From positions 1 through 64,000 of the forward strand of contig CAVONV010000025.1 in NCBI GenBank assembly GCA_963697355.1: a DNA stretch of 64,000 bases, read 5' to 3'. Source of the DNA: CAVONV01 sp963697355. Its GTDB lineage: Bacteria > Acidobacteriota > Vicinamibacteria > Marinacidobacterales > DATDRI01. Below, piece by piece: positions 17,481 to 25,274 of this stretch. Below the pieces are notes generated by a model. That model made no database searches. It had not been told where the DNA came from and worked only from the letters and a program-made list of their open reading frames with translations. A program made the position numbers and the translations under genes. How positions within the stretch are numbered: position 1 is the first letter of the stretch; each line of letters opens with the position of its first letter.

Positions 17481-18059
17481 ATGGCCAAGAAATACCCCAA
17501 GCATGTCTTTTGTATCGAGGGCAATTGGGAAGAGAAACTTAGCCGATACGCGACGGTCAAGCCGGTGCTCGAGCTTCTCCAAATCAACGCCGGCGTCAAG
17601 TTCATCTACCGCGACTGCTCGACCAAAGCGGAGATGCTCTACCTCATCGATAAGTGGCAGCAGAAGGCATACGCTGACTACAAGATTTTGTATCTCGCAT
17701 TCCACGGGCGACCCGGTGAGCTGGTAATCGACAAACGCATTGCTGTAACGCTGGCCGAGTTGGGCAACTTCATCAATCTGAGGAAGCACCAGCGTCTCGT
17801 TTATTTCGGGGCCTGCTCTGTGCTAAAGGGAGATGCCCGCATCATCAAGAGCTTCCTCAAGAAGTCCGGCGCCAGAGCTGCTTGTGGCTACGAGACCGAT
17901 GTGGATTGGATGAAGTCGTCCGCGCTCGACCTCATCGCGATCAACGAGATGCAGAAATACTCGATGACCCACCGCGGGCTCGAGGCGGTTGAAAAGAGCA
18001 TTCGGGAGAACACAAGGGCACTCTCCGGCCGTTTGGGTTTCAGGATGGTCTATCTCTGA
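17481..18059 (+). CDS. DUF6642-like protein with CHAT/caspase-type His-Cys dyad
   Basis: This 192-residue soluble protein has no signal peptide. It resembles uncharacterised DUF6642-type proteins, a name given from memory and not checked. Two hydrophobic strands end in candidate catalytic residues: ILYLAFHGRPGE (His75) and RLVYFGACSVLKG (Cys112). This order, with about 35 residues between His and Cys, is that of CHAT and caspase-like peptidases (normally LxLxxHG then VxLxAC). The next strand, AACGYETDVDWMKSSALD, follows the usual topology. No fused partner or repeat domain is present. Function is unknown: it might be a protease, or a fold relative whose dyad serves otherwise. Start ATG 17481 is 8 bases after an in-frame TAG region and has a weak ribosome site. 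Confidence 0.65.
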   Translation: MAKKYPKHVFCIEGNWEEKLSRYATVKPVLELLQINAGVKFIYRDCSTKAEMLYLIDKWQQKAYADYKILYLAFHGRPGELVIDKRIAVTLAELGNFINLRKHQRLVYFGACSVLKGDARIIKSFLKKSGARAACGYETDVDWMKSSALDLIAINEMQKYSMTHRGLEAVEKSIRENTRALSGRLGFRMVYL

Positions 18060-18106
18060 GATAAGTTACCCGTAGAGCTACTTGATTTGAAAGGTTTCTC
18101 ATTGTC

Positions 18107-18439
18107 GTGGACGAGAAAACGCGCGCGACTGCCCTCGTTGCCAAGCTGAGTGGTGAAGGTAAGTATCCATCTTCGGCCGAAGAGTTGATGCCTTTGGTCT
18201 ATGTCGATCTGCGGCGGAGGGCGAGAGCTCGCCCGGGTCATACGTTGCAACCGACGGCATTGGTTCACGAGGCTTACATGAAGCTGGTGGATCAATCGCG
18301 AGTGAACTGGCGCGGCCGTACCCACTTCTTTGCTATCGGCGCCCAAGCCATGCGACGTATCTTGATCGACCACGCCCGAGGCGTCGGCCGGGAGGAGCGA
18401 GGCGGTGAGTGGCAGCGCGTGACGCTGTCGGCTCCCTGA
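18107..18439 (+). pseudogene. Truncated ECF sigma factor (TIGR02999/PF07638 type)
   Basis: The GTG-started frame encodes the N-terminal part of the acidobacterial-planctomycetal ECF type: ELMPLVYVDLRRRARARPG, HTLQPTALVHEAYMKLVDQ, WRGRTHFFAIGAQAMRRILI, DHARGVGREERGGEWQRVTL. Full proteins run to about 185-200 residues and end in sigma region 4; here the frame stops after VTLSAP with region 4 absent. About ten residues are also missing between LRRRA and RARPG compared with the usual form. It probably cannot bind -35 elements. The following codons belong to a different protein (see 18440..18697). Confidence 0.8.
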
Positions 18440-18697
18440 CCACGCCGTTGTAGCCGAGTCGCTCCATTCTCTCGCCGTGCTACACGGCCGATTGAACCAA
18501 TATGATGTGTCAAGGGAGTTTTTTGAACGCTCTCTCAAGATGACGGAGTCGTCACTAAATCCCAACCATCCTTTCGTGCGCACATTCTGGAGGACTACGC
18601 CGTACTTCTACGCGAGGTGGGTGAATTTGGCAGGGCACGGGAACTTGCACTGCGCGCCCGTTCTATTGAAGCAAAGACGAGGAAAAGCCTGCGGTAA
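18440..18697 (+). pseudogene. C-terminal TPR remnant of a kinase/TPR protein, frame broken
   Basis: After the sigma stub the text reads AVVAESLHSLAVLHGRLNQY, then DVSREFFERSLKMTESSL and NPNHPFV, a kinesin-light-chain-type TPR. It then switches frame at about 18585 to HILEDYAVLLREVGEFGRAR, ending SIEAKTRKSLR and a TAA at 18695. This is the usual C-terminus of acidobacterial kinases with TPR tails, which are commonly encoded next to this ECF sigma type. Most of a kinase gene has been deleted between the two halves. Confidence 0.65.
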
Positions 18698-18705
18698 GCC
18701 AAAAA

Positions 18706-18729
18706 CCTCCGCGGCATGGGCCGCGGAGG
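18706..18729 (-). terminator. Intrinsic terminator of the adhesin-like gene
   Basis: CCTCCGCGGC and GCCGCGGAGG form a perfect 10-bp stem with loop ATGG. Read on the minus strand the hairpin is followed by TTTTT, and it lies 15 bases past the stop of the adhesin-like gene at 18744. This is a textbook rho-independent terminator. Confidence 0.8.
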
Positions 18730-18743
18730 CTCCAGAATCCAAC

Positions 18744-19097
18744 CTAGTACCCTCTGACACCTATATCGCCATTGACGGTGCGCAATGTGATCATTCCGCG
18801 GCCGTCACCTAAGCGTCCCTGAAGAGAAGTCGTGGTCCTTTCTTCGCTTCTCAGTGTCGGGTTGGAGAGCTCGATCCTTCCATTACTGACACCGGCGGAG
18901 AAATCGGCCGAGGTATTGTGGGGTATGTCGAGAGCGACCGCTCCGTTGACGGTCGTTAGATCGATCATTCCGTCATGGGGCAGGTCGACCTTTCCAGCGA
19001 TTTGGCCATTGACGAGCTCCACGTAGGTGCTCGCTATCATCTCTCTAATCGTGACGCGAGCCTCGTTGGGTGCGAGCTTTTGTTGTCCGTTTTTCAT
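18744..19097 (-). CDS. Short DUF4097/putative adhesin-domain protein
   Basis: The 117-residue protein carries the repetitive beta-helix pattern of DUF4097: YVELVNGQIAGKVDLPHDG, MIDLTTVNGAVALDIPHNTS, ADFSAGVSNGRIELSNP, and a final MITLRTVNGDIGVRGY. Full DUF4097 proteins are about 250-320 residues and secreted, while this one has no signal peptide. The start at 19097 is nonetheless well supported by AGGAGGAG. It is probably a truncated but translated relic, or a cytosolic derivative. It ends in the terminator 18706..18729. Confidence 0.75.
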   Translation of the reverse strand: MKNGQQKLAPNEARVTIREMIASTYVELVNGQIAGKVDLPHDGMIDLTTVNGAVALDIPHNTSADFSAGVSNGRIELSNPTLRSEERTTTSLQGRLGDGRGMITLRTVNGDIGVRGY

Positions 19098-19217
19098 GAT
19101 CTCCTCCTTTAGAGGGCTCGTGAGGTCTTGCTGCTGTTGTTTTTGCCCTCGATGAAAGACGCGACACGGCTGCCCAAAAACCACAGATGTGGCGGTATTC
19201 TTTTCTGGAGGCGTGGC

Positions 19218-20402
19218 TCAAGTGCGGCCGTGGGCCACAATGAGAGTCATATCGTCCGTTTGCTGGTAGGAGAAGTCGCCGAGAATTTCGTCCAGTATGG
19301 CTTGCGGTAGATCGGGAAAGGGAACACAAAGACACTCGTCCGGGTGCTGGAGCATGTCGATGAGGCGTTCGTCGCCGAGCTCGTCCCCCTCGGGCTGCAC
19401 GGCTTCTACCACGCCGTCGGAGAAGGCGACGAGTGTGTCCCCAGAGAAGAGGCTCGTTTCACCAACTTCGGCCGCGAGATCCTCGAAGAGCCCGAAAGCT
19501 GTGGCTGTGCTGGCAAGGCGTTCCACGGAGCCGTCCGCCCGAAGCAATATGGCAGCCGGGTGTCCACAGTTGACGTAGCGGAGCCGATGCAAGGACTCGT
19601 CATAAACTCCCAAGAACAGCGTCGCATAGTGATAGGACTGTGTCGATTCGAAGAACAAGCGGTTTGCCTGGGCGAAGAAAATCGGCAACTCCTCCGTCGC
19701 TCTCGGAATACCACTCCTGAGGGTGGCTTGCAGATTGGCCATCATCAAAGCGGCTGGAAGTCCTTTGCCGGAAACATCGGCAAGGACGAATGCGAGGCGG
19801 TCCTTGTTTACGTCGATGAAATCGTAGCTATCTCCACCGACGGCACCAGCAGGTTTGCAGTGACCTGCAACTTCGAGACTCCCGAGCGTCCTTCCCCGCT
19901 CCGGGAACAACTTCTGCTGAACTTGAGAAGCCACGTGGAACTCGTTCGATGAGTAACGCGCATCCGCTTCATGCTTGGGTGGTTCCGCCTTTGTGACCGC
20001 ATGGCGCCGAAGGGTGTCGATGAGCTTCTGATTGTCCCAGGGCTTGATGACGAAGTCACGTGCGCCGCGTCGCATCGCCTCCACGGCTAGAGCGATGCTG
20101 CCCCAGGCCGTCATGACCACGACGGGTGGCGGATGGTCCATACCTTCGATTTGACTCAGAAGCTCGAGGCCTTCCTTGCCCGACGTGGTGTCGCGCTGGT
20201 AGTTGAGGTCCATCAAAACCGCGTCGAAGGAGTCAGCATTCAAAGCACTGATGATGTCCTCCGGAGAAGTAACGGACTTGGTCACCCAGCCCTCGGCTTT
20301 CAGCAAAAGTGACAACGCTGTCAGCACATCCGGCTGGTCATCGGCTAGAAGAACCTTGAGCGACCGAGTAAAGGACTGAGGTTGAGACACAGGTAGCGTC
20401 AT
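19218..20402 (-). CDS. Response regulator with PP2C (SpoIIE/RsbU) phosphatase output
   Basis: The 394-residue cytosolic protein joins a CheY-like receiver (about residues 15-132) to a SpoIIE/RsbU-type PP2C phosphatase (about 155-394). Receiver residues are intact: acidic pair Asp21-Asp22, phosphoacceptor Asp65 in LMDLN, Thr98 and Lys120 in IKPW. The phosphatase motifs VGGDSYDF, LADVSGKGLPAALMMA, FSDGVVEA and QTDDMTLIVA supply the metal-binding aspartates. Such proteins dephosphorylate anti-sigma-factor antagonists and link a histidine kinase signal to partner switching. No cognate kinase, anti-sigma or antagonist gene lies nearby, so the partners are elsewhere. Confidence 0.9.
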   Translation of the reverse strand: MTLPVSQPQSFTRSLKVLLADDQPDVLTALSLLLKAEGWVTKSVTSPEDIISALNADSFDAVLMDLNYQRDTTSGKEGLELLSQIEGMDHPPPVVVMTAWGSIALAVEAMRRGARDFVIKPWDNQKLIDTLRRHAVTKAEPPKHEADARYSSNEFHVASQVQQKLFPERGRTLGSLEVAGHCKPAGAVGGDSYDFIDVNKDRLAFVLADVSGKGLPAALMMANLQATLRSGIPRATEELPIFFAQANRLFFESTQSYHYATLFLGVYDESLHRLRYVNCGHPAAILLRADGSVERLASTATAFGLFEDLAAEVGETSLFSGDTLVAFSDGVVEAVQPEGDELGDERLIDMLQHPDECLCVPFPDLPQAILDEILGDFSYQQTDDMTLIVAHGRT

Positions 20403-20572
20403 TTTGGGCCTACATCGACATGAGGTCCGGTACTACACTGCAATTTGAATTCCACTACGATGGACGTACCTAAGCGACTCATTTATATGAACTTAGCTAA
20501 CGGATCTCCTTTTAGGGCCACCAAAGTTGGTCGGCTTTGGCATGGGACGAATCCCAAAATCGGACACTAGGG

Positions 20573-21919
20573 CTAGTTGGAGGTGCCTTTAGTGTGGCTG
20601 CTCTCCGCACGCCACTTGGAGAGGACATGCTCCTCGACCCACTTCGGATCCCACCACTCCAGGGGGGTTACTTGGACATTTCCCAAGATCATCGAGAAGT
20701 GGAGATGGTCGCCGGCAGCAAGGCCGGTCTGTCCGGTCGCACCCACGGTATCGCCCCGGGAGACGCTCTGACCTTCCTCGACTTCAAAGGAGCTCAAATG
20801 TCCGTAGAGAGAGAACAGGCCCAACCCATGGTCCAGTACAACCGTATTGCCGTAGATACCGAGACTGTCGGCGTAGATCACGGTGCCACCATTGGAGGCT
20901 TCGATGGGACTTTGTGCAACCGAGGCCAAATCGAACCCGAGGTGGGTTTGCCGGTCCACCTCTTTTCCGTCGTAAACGTAGATGCGGTGATCCGCGAATC
21001 GAGACTCCACTTTGGAATTGCTGAGCTGGAGAAAAGGTTGAGTCCAAAGGAGTCGGTCCGCAGACACGGAGGTCAATTCCTCGAGGCGGCGGTTAGTGAC
21101 CTCTCGAAACCGCCCATTGATGTCGAGGAAGGTGTCGAGGGGCGTCTCCTTTTCCGCAACGTTGGTGTTGTTCAAGAGGATGTCGCGGACGACGGCTTCG
21201 ATGAGGCGGTCGTTCAGTCCGATCCGACTGGTCCGGAAGGTGCGTGAAAAAGTCTTGTACTGGAAGCTTGATTCGGTCCGATTACCGGCGATGTCTTCGG
21301 CCCATATGTGGATGGGTGTGTCGGGCGGTTGGTCATATGCGAGGGCAAACAAACACAGATAGTCCTGCCCTTCGATACGGTAGCCTTGGAAGGAGCGATT
21401 TCCTACCTGCACTCCCGAACGGGCACCATCCTCGAGGACTCGGTACAAAACGGCTTCAGAACCTCCTTGTCGTATGTAATGTTGCCCCGTCAGGGTCGCC
21501 ACTCGAGGAGGCGTGGCGTCATACGGAATCTTCCGGACGTCCACGGCTTTCCGGCCAAAAAACCAGAGGTTCGGCTGATCCGTGACTTCCACTACGACAT
21601 CGAGGCTTCCTTCTACCAAGGAAACCTCTTCGCCAAAGCTACTTGCGGACACGAGTACTTGTTCGTTCGTCGGGCCCTTCTTCCAAGGCGGCGCTGCGCC
21701 ATACTCCTTGGAGAAAACCAAGGTGGACTTGTCGGCCTGCCGGAGGAAGACCTGTATTTTCCGAATCCCCCGTCCCTCGTCCGCGACGTCCATCGAGATT
21801 TCGAAATCCCTTCCGAGAGCTGACGGCTCGTCCCATTGGATAACGGGTTTCGCGAAATCCCAATGCCACACGAGAACAATGACGACCAACGCTCCGATCA
21901 ACCCGACAATCCACTTCAT
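20573..21919 (-). CDS. M23-family metallopeptidase with N-terminal anchor
   Basis: The 448-residue protein begins with an uncleaved signal anchor (MKWIVGLIGALVVIVLVW), a long Ig-like/FN3-like middle region (about 30-220: FEISMDVADEGRGIRKIQVF) and a C-terminal M23 peptidase domain (about 305-435). Zinc ligands are His326 and Asp330 in HLGFD and His407 in DHLHFS, with the assisting YGH at 372-374. M23 enzymes cut peptidoglycan cross-links in the periplasm. The catalytic residues are complete, so it is probably active and not an EnvC-type activator. It appears monocistronic; a REP-like hairpin lies directly upstream of its start, on its 5' side. Confidence 0.9.
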   Translation of the reverse strand: MKWIVGLIGALVVIVLVWHWDFAKPVIQWDEPSALGRDFEISMDVADEGRGIRKIQVFLRQADKSTLVFSKEYGAAPPWKKGPTNEQVLVSASSFGEEVSLVEGSLDVVVEVTDQPNLWFFGRKAVDVRKIPYDATPPRVATLTGQHYIRQGGSEAVLYRVLEDGARSGVQVGNRSFQGYRIEGQDYLCLFALAYDQPPDTPIHIWAEDIAGNRTESSFQYKTFSRTFRTSRIGLNDRLIEAVVRDILLNNTNVAEKETPLDTFLDINGRFREVTNRRLEELTSVSADRLLWTQPFLQLSNSKVESRFADHRIYVYDGKEVDRQTHLGFDLASVAQSPIEASNGGTVIYADSLGIYGNTVVLDHGLGLFSLYGHLSSFEVEEGQSVSRGDTVGATGQTGLAAGDHLHFSMILGNVQVTPLEWWDPKWVEEHVLSKWRAESSHTKGTSN

Positions 21920-21943
21920 GGTCGTAGTCTAGCTTATGAAGCA

Positions 21944-22058
21944 TGAAGGGGACAGCCAATTTAATGGTGGGGATAGTCAATTTGACAATCATCTCAACTG
22001 CATGATTGTCAGATTGGCTGTCCCCGCCACAAGATTGTTAAATTGACTGTCCCCTTCA
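21944..22058. repeat. REP-like nested palindrome 1
   Basis: Two nested inverted repeats lie here. The outer arms are 21944-21963 and 22037-22058 (GGGGACAGCCAATTTAA against its near complement). The inner arms, 21965-21992 and 22002-22029, contain ATGATTGTC. Cores of GGGGACAG type recur at 24559..24667 and 40679..40746, so this is a family of REP-like elements. No RAYT transposase gene is in the window. Confidence 0.75.
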
Positions 22059-22069
22059 TAAAACGGCTA

Positions 22070-23068
22070 CTACTGCAGCCGTCGTAGCAACTCCTGGTTC
22101 GTTTCTGTTTCCAGAAAGGTGTCGAACTCCAAAAAGTAGCCCTCCGGGTCATAGCCCACGAAAACCCGGACACCCGCACGGTCTTCTTCCATAACCTCTT
22201 GGCTCCGAAACTCGAACGCTTCTTGGCTCTTTAGGTATTCGAACCAAGCGTCCACGTTGTTGGTCAAGAACGACGCCGTCACGCCCTTCTTCTCGGTCCA
22301 GGAGTGCATGCCTTTGTCGCCGTCGACGGGGCCAATGAAACCTGTGGGAGAGGTTGGATAGATCTTGGCCCAGCCCTGGTCGACCACCAAATCGAAACCC
22401 ATGACGTCTTCGTAGAAACGCTCGATACCCTCGAGGTCTTGGTAGTAGAGCCAGAGCACGGTCGCTTTGAGTCCAAGGTCCTTGGGCCGCTTGGTCGAAG
22501 AGCCCGGCTTGGGGTAGACGGAAGGCATTTTTGCAAGCAGGGGCATGAGTTGCTCATTCTCCGGGTGCGGATTGAACCTCTCGAACTCCAGGTAGTAACC
22601 CTCCGGGTCGTAGACGACGAATCCGTGATGCGGGCGTCCTTCGACCGGATCGTACTCGGATTTCATGGGAACCTTCTCAGCGCTCAAGTACTGATGCCAC
22701 CCGTCCAGCTCATCCGTGATGAGAGCGATGGCCACGGTCTTGGGCTCGTCAGCGCTATGCATGCCGGACTCGGCATCGACCAGCGTCAGGTACGACGTCG
22801 ATGCGATCTGCATGATCTTCGCAAAACCGTAGTCAGCCACGGTCTCGAGTCCAAGGACATCCTCGTAGAACCGCCAAGCCTTTTCGAGATCGCTGTAGTA
22901 GAAAAACGCATTGTTGGCGATGATATCTCGTTGGTTGGTGGCGGTCATGGATGGCTCCTCCTGTGTTCGTACGTCTGCTGGAGTTGAAGTCTCCCGGCCG
23001 CAGCTCGTCAACAACGCGGCGAGAAGGAAGGTATAACTGAGCGGTCTAAGGGATGTGCGACTTCTCAT
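22070..23068 (-). CDS. Lipoprotein with two VOC (glyoxalase-like) domains
   Basis: The 332-residue protein starts at ATG 23068, with AGAGG upstream. Its lipoprotein signal is MRSRTSLRPLSYTFLLAALL, ending TSC (cysteine 23). Two vicinal-oxygen-chelate domains follow: about residues 50-170 (FFYYSDLEKAWRFYEDVLGLE, HGFVVYDPEGYYLEF) and about 195-330 (LYYQDLEGIERFYEDVMGFDL, VFVGYDPEGYFLEFDTF). Each ends in the usual glutamate of the VOC metal site. Such pairs bind a divalent metal and carry out lyase, dioxygenase or binding roles; the reaction here is unknown. It lies 19 bases after rhamnulokinase in the same direction and is likely co-transcribed. Confidence 0.85.
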   Translation of the reverse strand: MRSRTSLRPLSYTFLLAALLTSCGRETSTPADVRTQEEPSMTATNQRDIIANNAFFYYSDLEKAWRFYEDVLGLETVADYGFAKIMQIASTSYLTLVDAESGMHSADEPKTVAIALITDELDGWHQYLSAEKVPMKSEYDPVEGRPHHGFVVYDPEGYYLEFERFNPHPENEQLMPLLAKMPSVYPKPGSSTKRPKDLGLKATVLWLYYQDLEGIERFYEDVMGFDLVVDQGWAKIYPTSPTGFIGPVDGDKGMHSWTEKKGVTASFLTNNVDAWFEYLKSQEAFEFRSQEVMEEDRAGVRVFVGYDPEGYFLEFDTFLETETNQELLRRLQ

Positions 23069-23087
23069 CTGTACCTCTTTCTTGATG

Positions 23088-24557
23088 TCAAGCAAAAATG
23101 CCCCTTCTTCCTTCAAAGGCATCATTCCATGCTTCATGGTCTCGCGGCTCATAAGTCTCGAGGGGAAAGGAGCGGGCCACGATCCTACGACCGTCTTCGA
23201 TCCCATCGAGCTCTCGTTCCGCAATAGCCTGGACGAGAATGTTACCAACAGCGGCTGCCTCTGTCGGGCCGGCCACCACGGGTAATCCTATAGCATTGGA
23301 GCTCCATTGATTCAAAAGCTCGTTGCGTGAGCCACCGCCGACGATGTGAAGGACCACGATGGGCTCGTCCGTCATAGCGTTCAACTTTTCGACAATGAAA
23401 CGATACTTCAATGCCAGGCTTTCGAATACACATCGAACATATTCCCCTATCGTTTCCGGTAGAGGTTGGAATGTCCTTTTGCAGAACAGGTCGATGGCGG
23501 CGGGCATGTCGGGGGGGTTCAAAAACAGCCGGTCATCGGGGTCGACGACGCACTTGAAGGCCGGAGCTTCTTTGGCCCGACTCAACATTTCGTCATAGCT
23601 CGGTGCCTGTCGATTCGATTTCCACGCTTTCAAACAACCCTGTAGCAGCCAAAGGCCCATGGTATTCCGCAGAAATCGAATCTTACCGTCGTACCCCCCT
23701 TCGTTCGTGAAGTTGTTGTGCAGTGACTGTTCATTGATAACGGGCGCATCCAGTTCGACGCCGAGAAGAGACCAGGTCCCAGAGCTCAAATAGGCCCAGT
23801 GGGTGGATTGGGCGGGCACTGCCGCAACAGCGCTGGCCGTATCGTGGCTGGCGGGAGCGATGACGTCCGTTCGAACGAGACCCGTTTCTGAAGCGATATT
23901 CGGTAGGAGTCGACCCACGACCGTGCCCGGTTCTTTCAACGAAGCCATGAAGTTCAAGGGCAACGAGAGAGTGTTAAAAATCTCAGTGTTCCATTCCTTC
24001 TGTTTCGGATCTAAGAGCTGAGACGTCGAGGCGATCGTATACTCAGAGTATTTCTTGCCCGAAAGGAGGAATCCGAACAGATCGGGCATAAATAGAAGTG
24101 TCTCGGCTTCCTCGAGTAGGGGACTCGACGACTCCACCATGCTGAGCAACTGATAAATAGTATTGATCTGCATGAACTGACTGCCGGTACGAGAGTAAAG
24201 CTCATCCTTGGGGATCAATTGGAACGCTCTTTCCATCATCCCGTCGGTTCTCGAGTCTCGATAGGCGAAAGGATGGCCGAGGAGTCGGTTGTCCTTGCCA
24301 ACCAGGCCAAAATCGACTCCCCAAGTATCGACGCCGATACCGAGGAGATCGGTGTGACCTTGAGCGCCGGCCAGACACATGCTCTTCTTGAGCTCATCCA
24401 GGAGATACGGAACATCCCAATAGATGTGGCCGGATTCGAGAATCTGACGATTCGGGAAGCGACTGATTTCCTCGAGACCCATCTGCTGGTCGGTCAGTGT
24501 ACCGAGTATCGACCGACCACTTTCAGCCCCGAGATCGATGGCCAAGAACTTCGGCAT
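23088..24557 (-). CDS. rhaB: Rhamnulokinase
   Basis: The 489-residue protein is a FGGY-family sugar kinase with the rhamnulokinase pattern. The N-terminal ATP-fold opening is AIDLGAESGRSILG, followed by ISRFPNRQI, GVDTWGVDFGLVG (substrate-binding region) and AYRDSRTDGMME. The C-terminal domain has GIRPASHDTASAVAAVP-like text (APASHDTASAVAAVP), YLSSGTWSLLG, HIVGGGSRNELLNQ and GPTEAAAVGNILVQA. The enzyme phosphorylates L-rhamnulose with ATP in the cytosol. The isomerase, aldolase, transporter and RhaR-type regulator are not in the window, so this is a partial pathway here. A REP-like element lies directly upstream, one base from the start codon. Confidence 0.9.
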   Translation of the reverse strand: MPKFLAIDLGAESGRSILGTLTDQQMGLEEISRFPNRQILESGHIYWDVPYLLDELKKSMCLAGAQGHTDLLGIGVDTWGVDFGLVGKDNRLLGHPFAYRDSRTDGMMERAFQLIPKDELYSRTGSQFMQINTIYQLLSMVESSSPLLEEAETLLFMPDLFGFLLSGKKYSEYTIASTSQLLDPKQKEWNTEIFNTLSLPLNFMASLKEPGTVVGRLLPNIASETGLVRTDVIAPASHDTASAVAAVPAQSTHWAYLSSGTWSLLGVELDAPVINEQSLHNNFTNEGGYDGKIRFLRNTMGLWLLQGCLKAWKSNRQAPSYDEMLSRAKEAPAFKCVVDPDDRLFLNPPDMPAAIDLFCKRTFQPLPETIGEYVRCVFESLALKYRFIVEKLNAMTDEPIVVLHIVGGGSRNELLNQWSSNAIGLPVVAGPTEAAAVGNILVQAIAERELDGIEDGRRIVARSFPLETYEPRDHEAWNDAFEGRRGIFA

Positions 24558-24558
24558 G

Positions 24559-24667
24559 GGTGATTCTACTTCGTTAAAAAGGGGACAGGTCCATTTTCTA
24601 GCAGGGAAAAGAAGAGAAAATGGACCTGTCCCCTTTTTACCCTTTTTACGCCCGAAGTAGAATCACC
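24559..24667. repeat. REP-like palindrome 2, spanning a gene junction
   Basis: The left arm begins GGTGATTCTACTTCG and continues to AAAAAGGGGACAGGTCCATT near 24595. The right arm, complementary over both blocks, ends at 24667. The right arm overlaps the last three coding bases region of the PilZ gene (stop at 24663-24665), and the left arm abuts the rhaB start. The core GGGGACAGGTCC matches the family of the other two elements. Confidence 0.8.
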
Positions 24668-25217
24668 AAAGCGTGGAAAGGCACTTTTCGAGTATATCGA
24701 GTACCCAGGAATCCAACATCTCTTGAGACTCCGAGTCGACATCGATGAAATTCAGACCCATGCCGCGGGGGACCTCCGCTTCGATGGCTCCTTTCTGGTT
24801 GACCCAAACCACCTCGGCTTCGAGCTCCAGGATCTCTTCTCCCCGCCCTCCGGAGTTGGCTAGGTGGATGGCGACATGGGATCCGACCTCGAAGAGCACG
24901 TTGGAAGAAAGAAAAACGCCGCTCCGGCTCAAGTTCACGACACGGGCTGCGTAACAGATGTCATCTTGTCGAATGAGGGCATAGAAGGTCGCCGGCACAC
25001 GAAGGCGGGCGCGGTCCGTGACATAGGCTTGAAGATCCGTCTTTGAGTAAGACGGAGCCTCGTCAGGGGAGAGACCCTTTTGTGACATCAGGAGATCGTA
25101 AAACCTCTTGAGCTCGGCCCATCGTTTCTCGTCGGGATCCGCCAGGGTCCCGCCGCGACGAACCTTGGCGTCATTCAAGGCGCCAAACTCTCGAATCAAA
25201 TTGAGGACCGTGTCCAT
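24663..25217 (-). CDS. PilZ domain protein
   Basis: A 184-residue soluble protein. Residues about 70-184 form a PilZ domain, with a basic cluster DRARLRVP (70-77) and NLSRSGVFLSS (about 94-104), matching the RxxxR and (D/N)xSxxG motifs that bind cyclic-di-GMP in this fold. The N-terminal 60 residues are helical (LNLIREFGALNDAKV). ATG 25217 follows GAGGTAACG. It likely senses c-di-GMP or acts as a PilZ-fold adaptor. It lies 57 bases downstream of a large kinase gene in the same direction, so the two may form a signalling pair. Confidence 0.85.
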   Translation of the reverse strand: MDTVLNLIREFGALNDAKVRRGGTLADPDEKRWAELKRFYDLLMSQKGLSPDEAPSYSKTDLQAYVTDRARLRVPATFYALIRQDDICYAARVVNLSRSGVFLSSNVLFEVGSHVAIHLANSGGRGEEILELEAEVVWVNQKGAIEAEVPRGMGLNFIDVDSESQEMLDSWVLDILEKCLSTLW

Positions 25218-25274
25218 CTCGTTACCTCAGTCCCTCTATCTTAGGTTCCAATACGGCACCAACGCGAAGGGTTC

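Noticed and set aside
21944..24667. CRISPR-like array formed by the GGGGACAG repeats
   Set aside because: Copies are few, palindromic, unequally spaced by kilobases and there are no cas genes.
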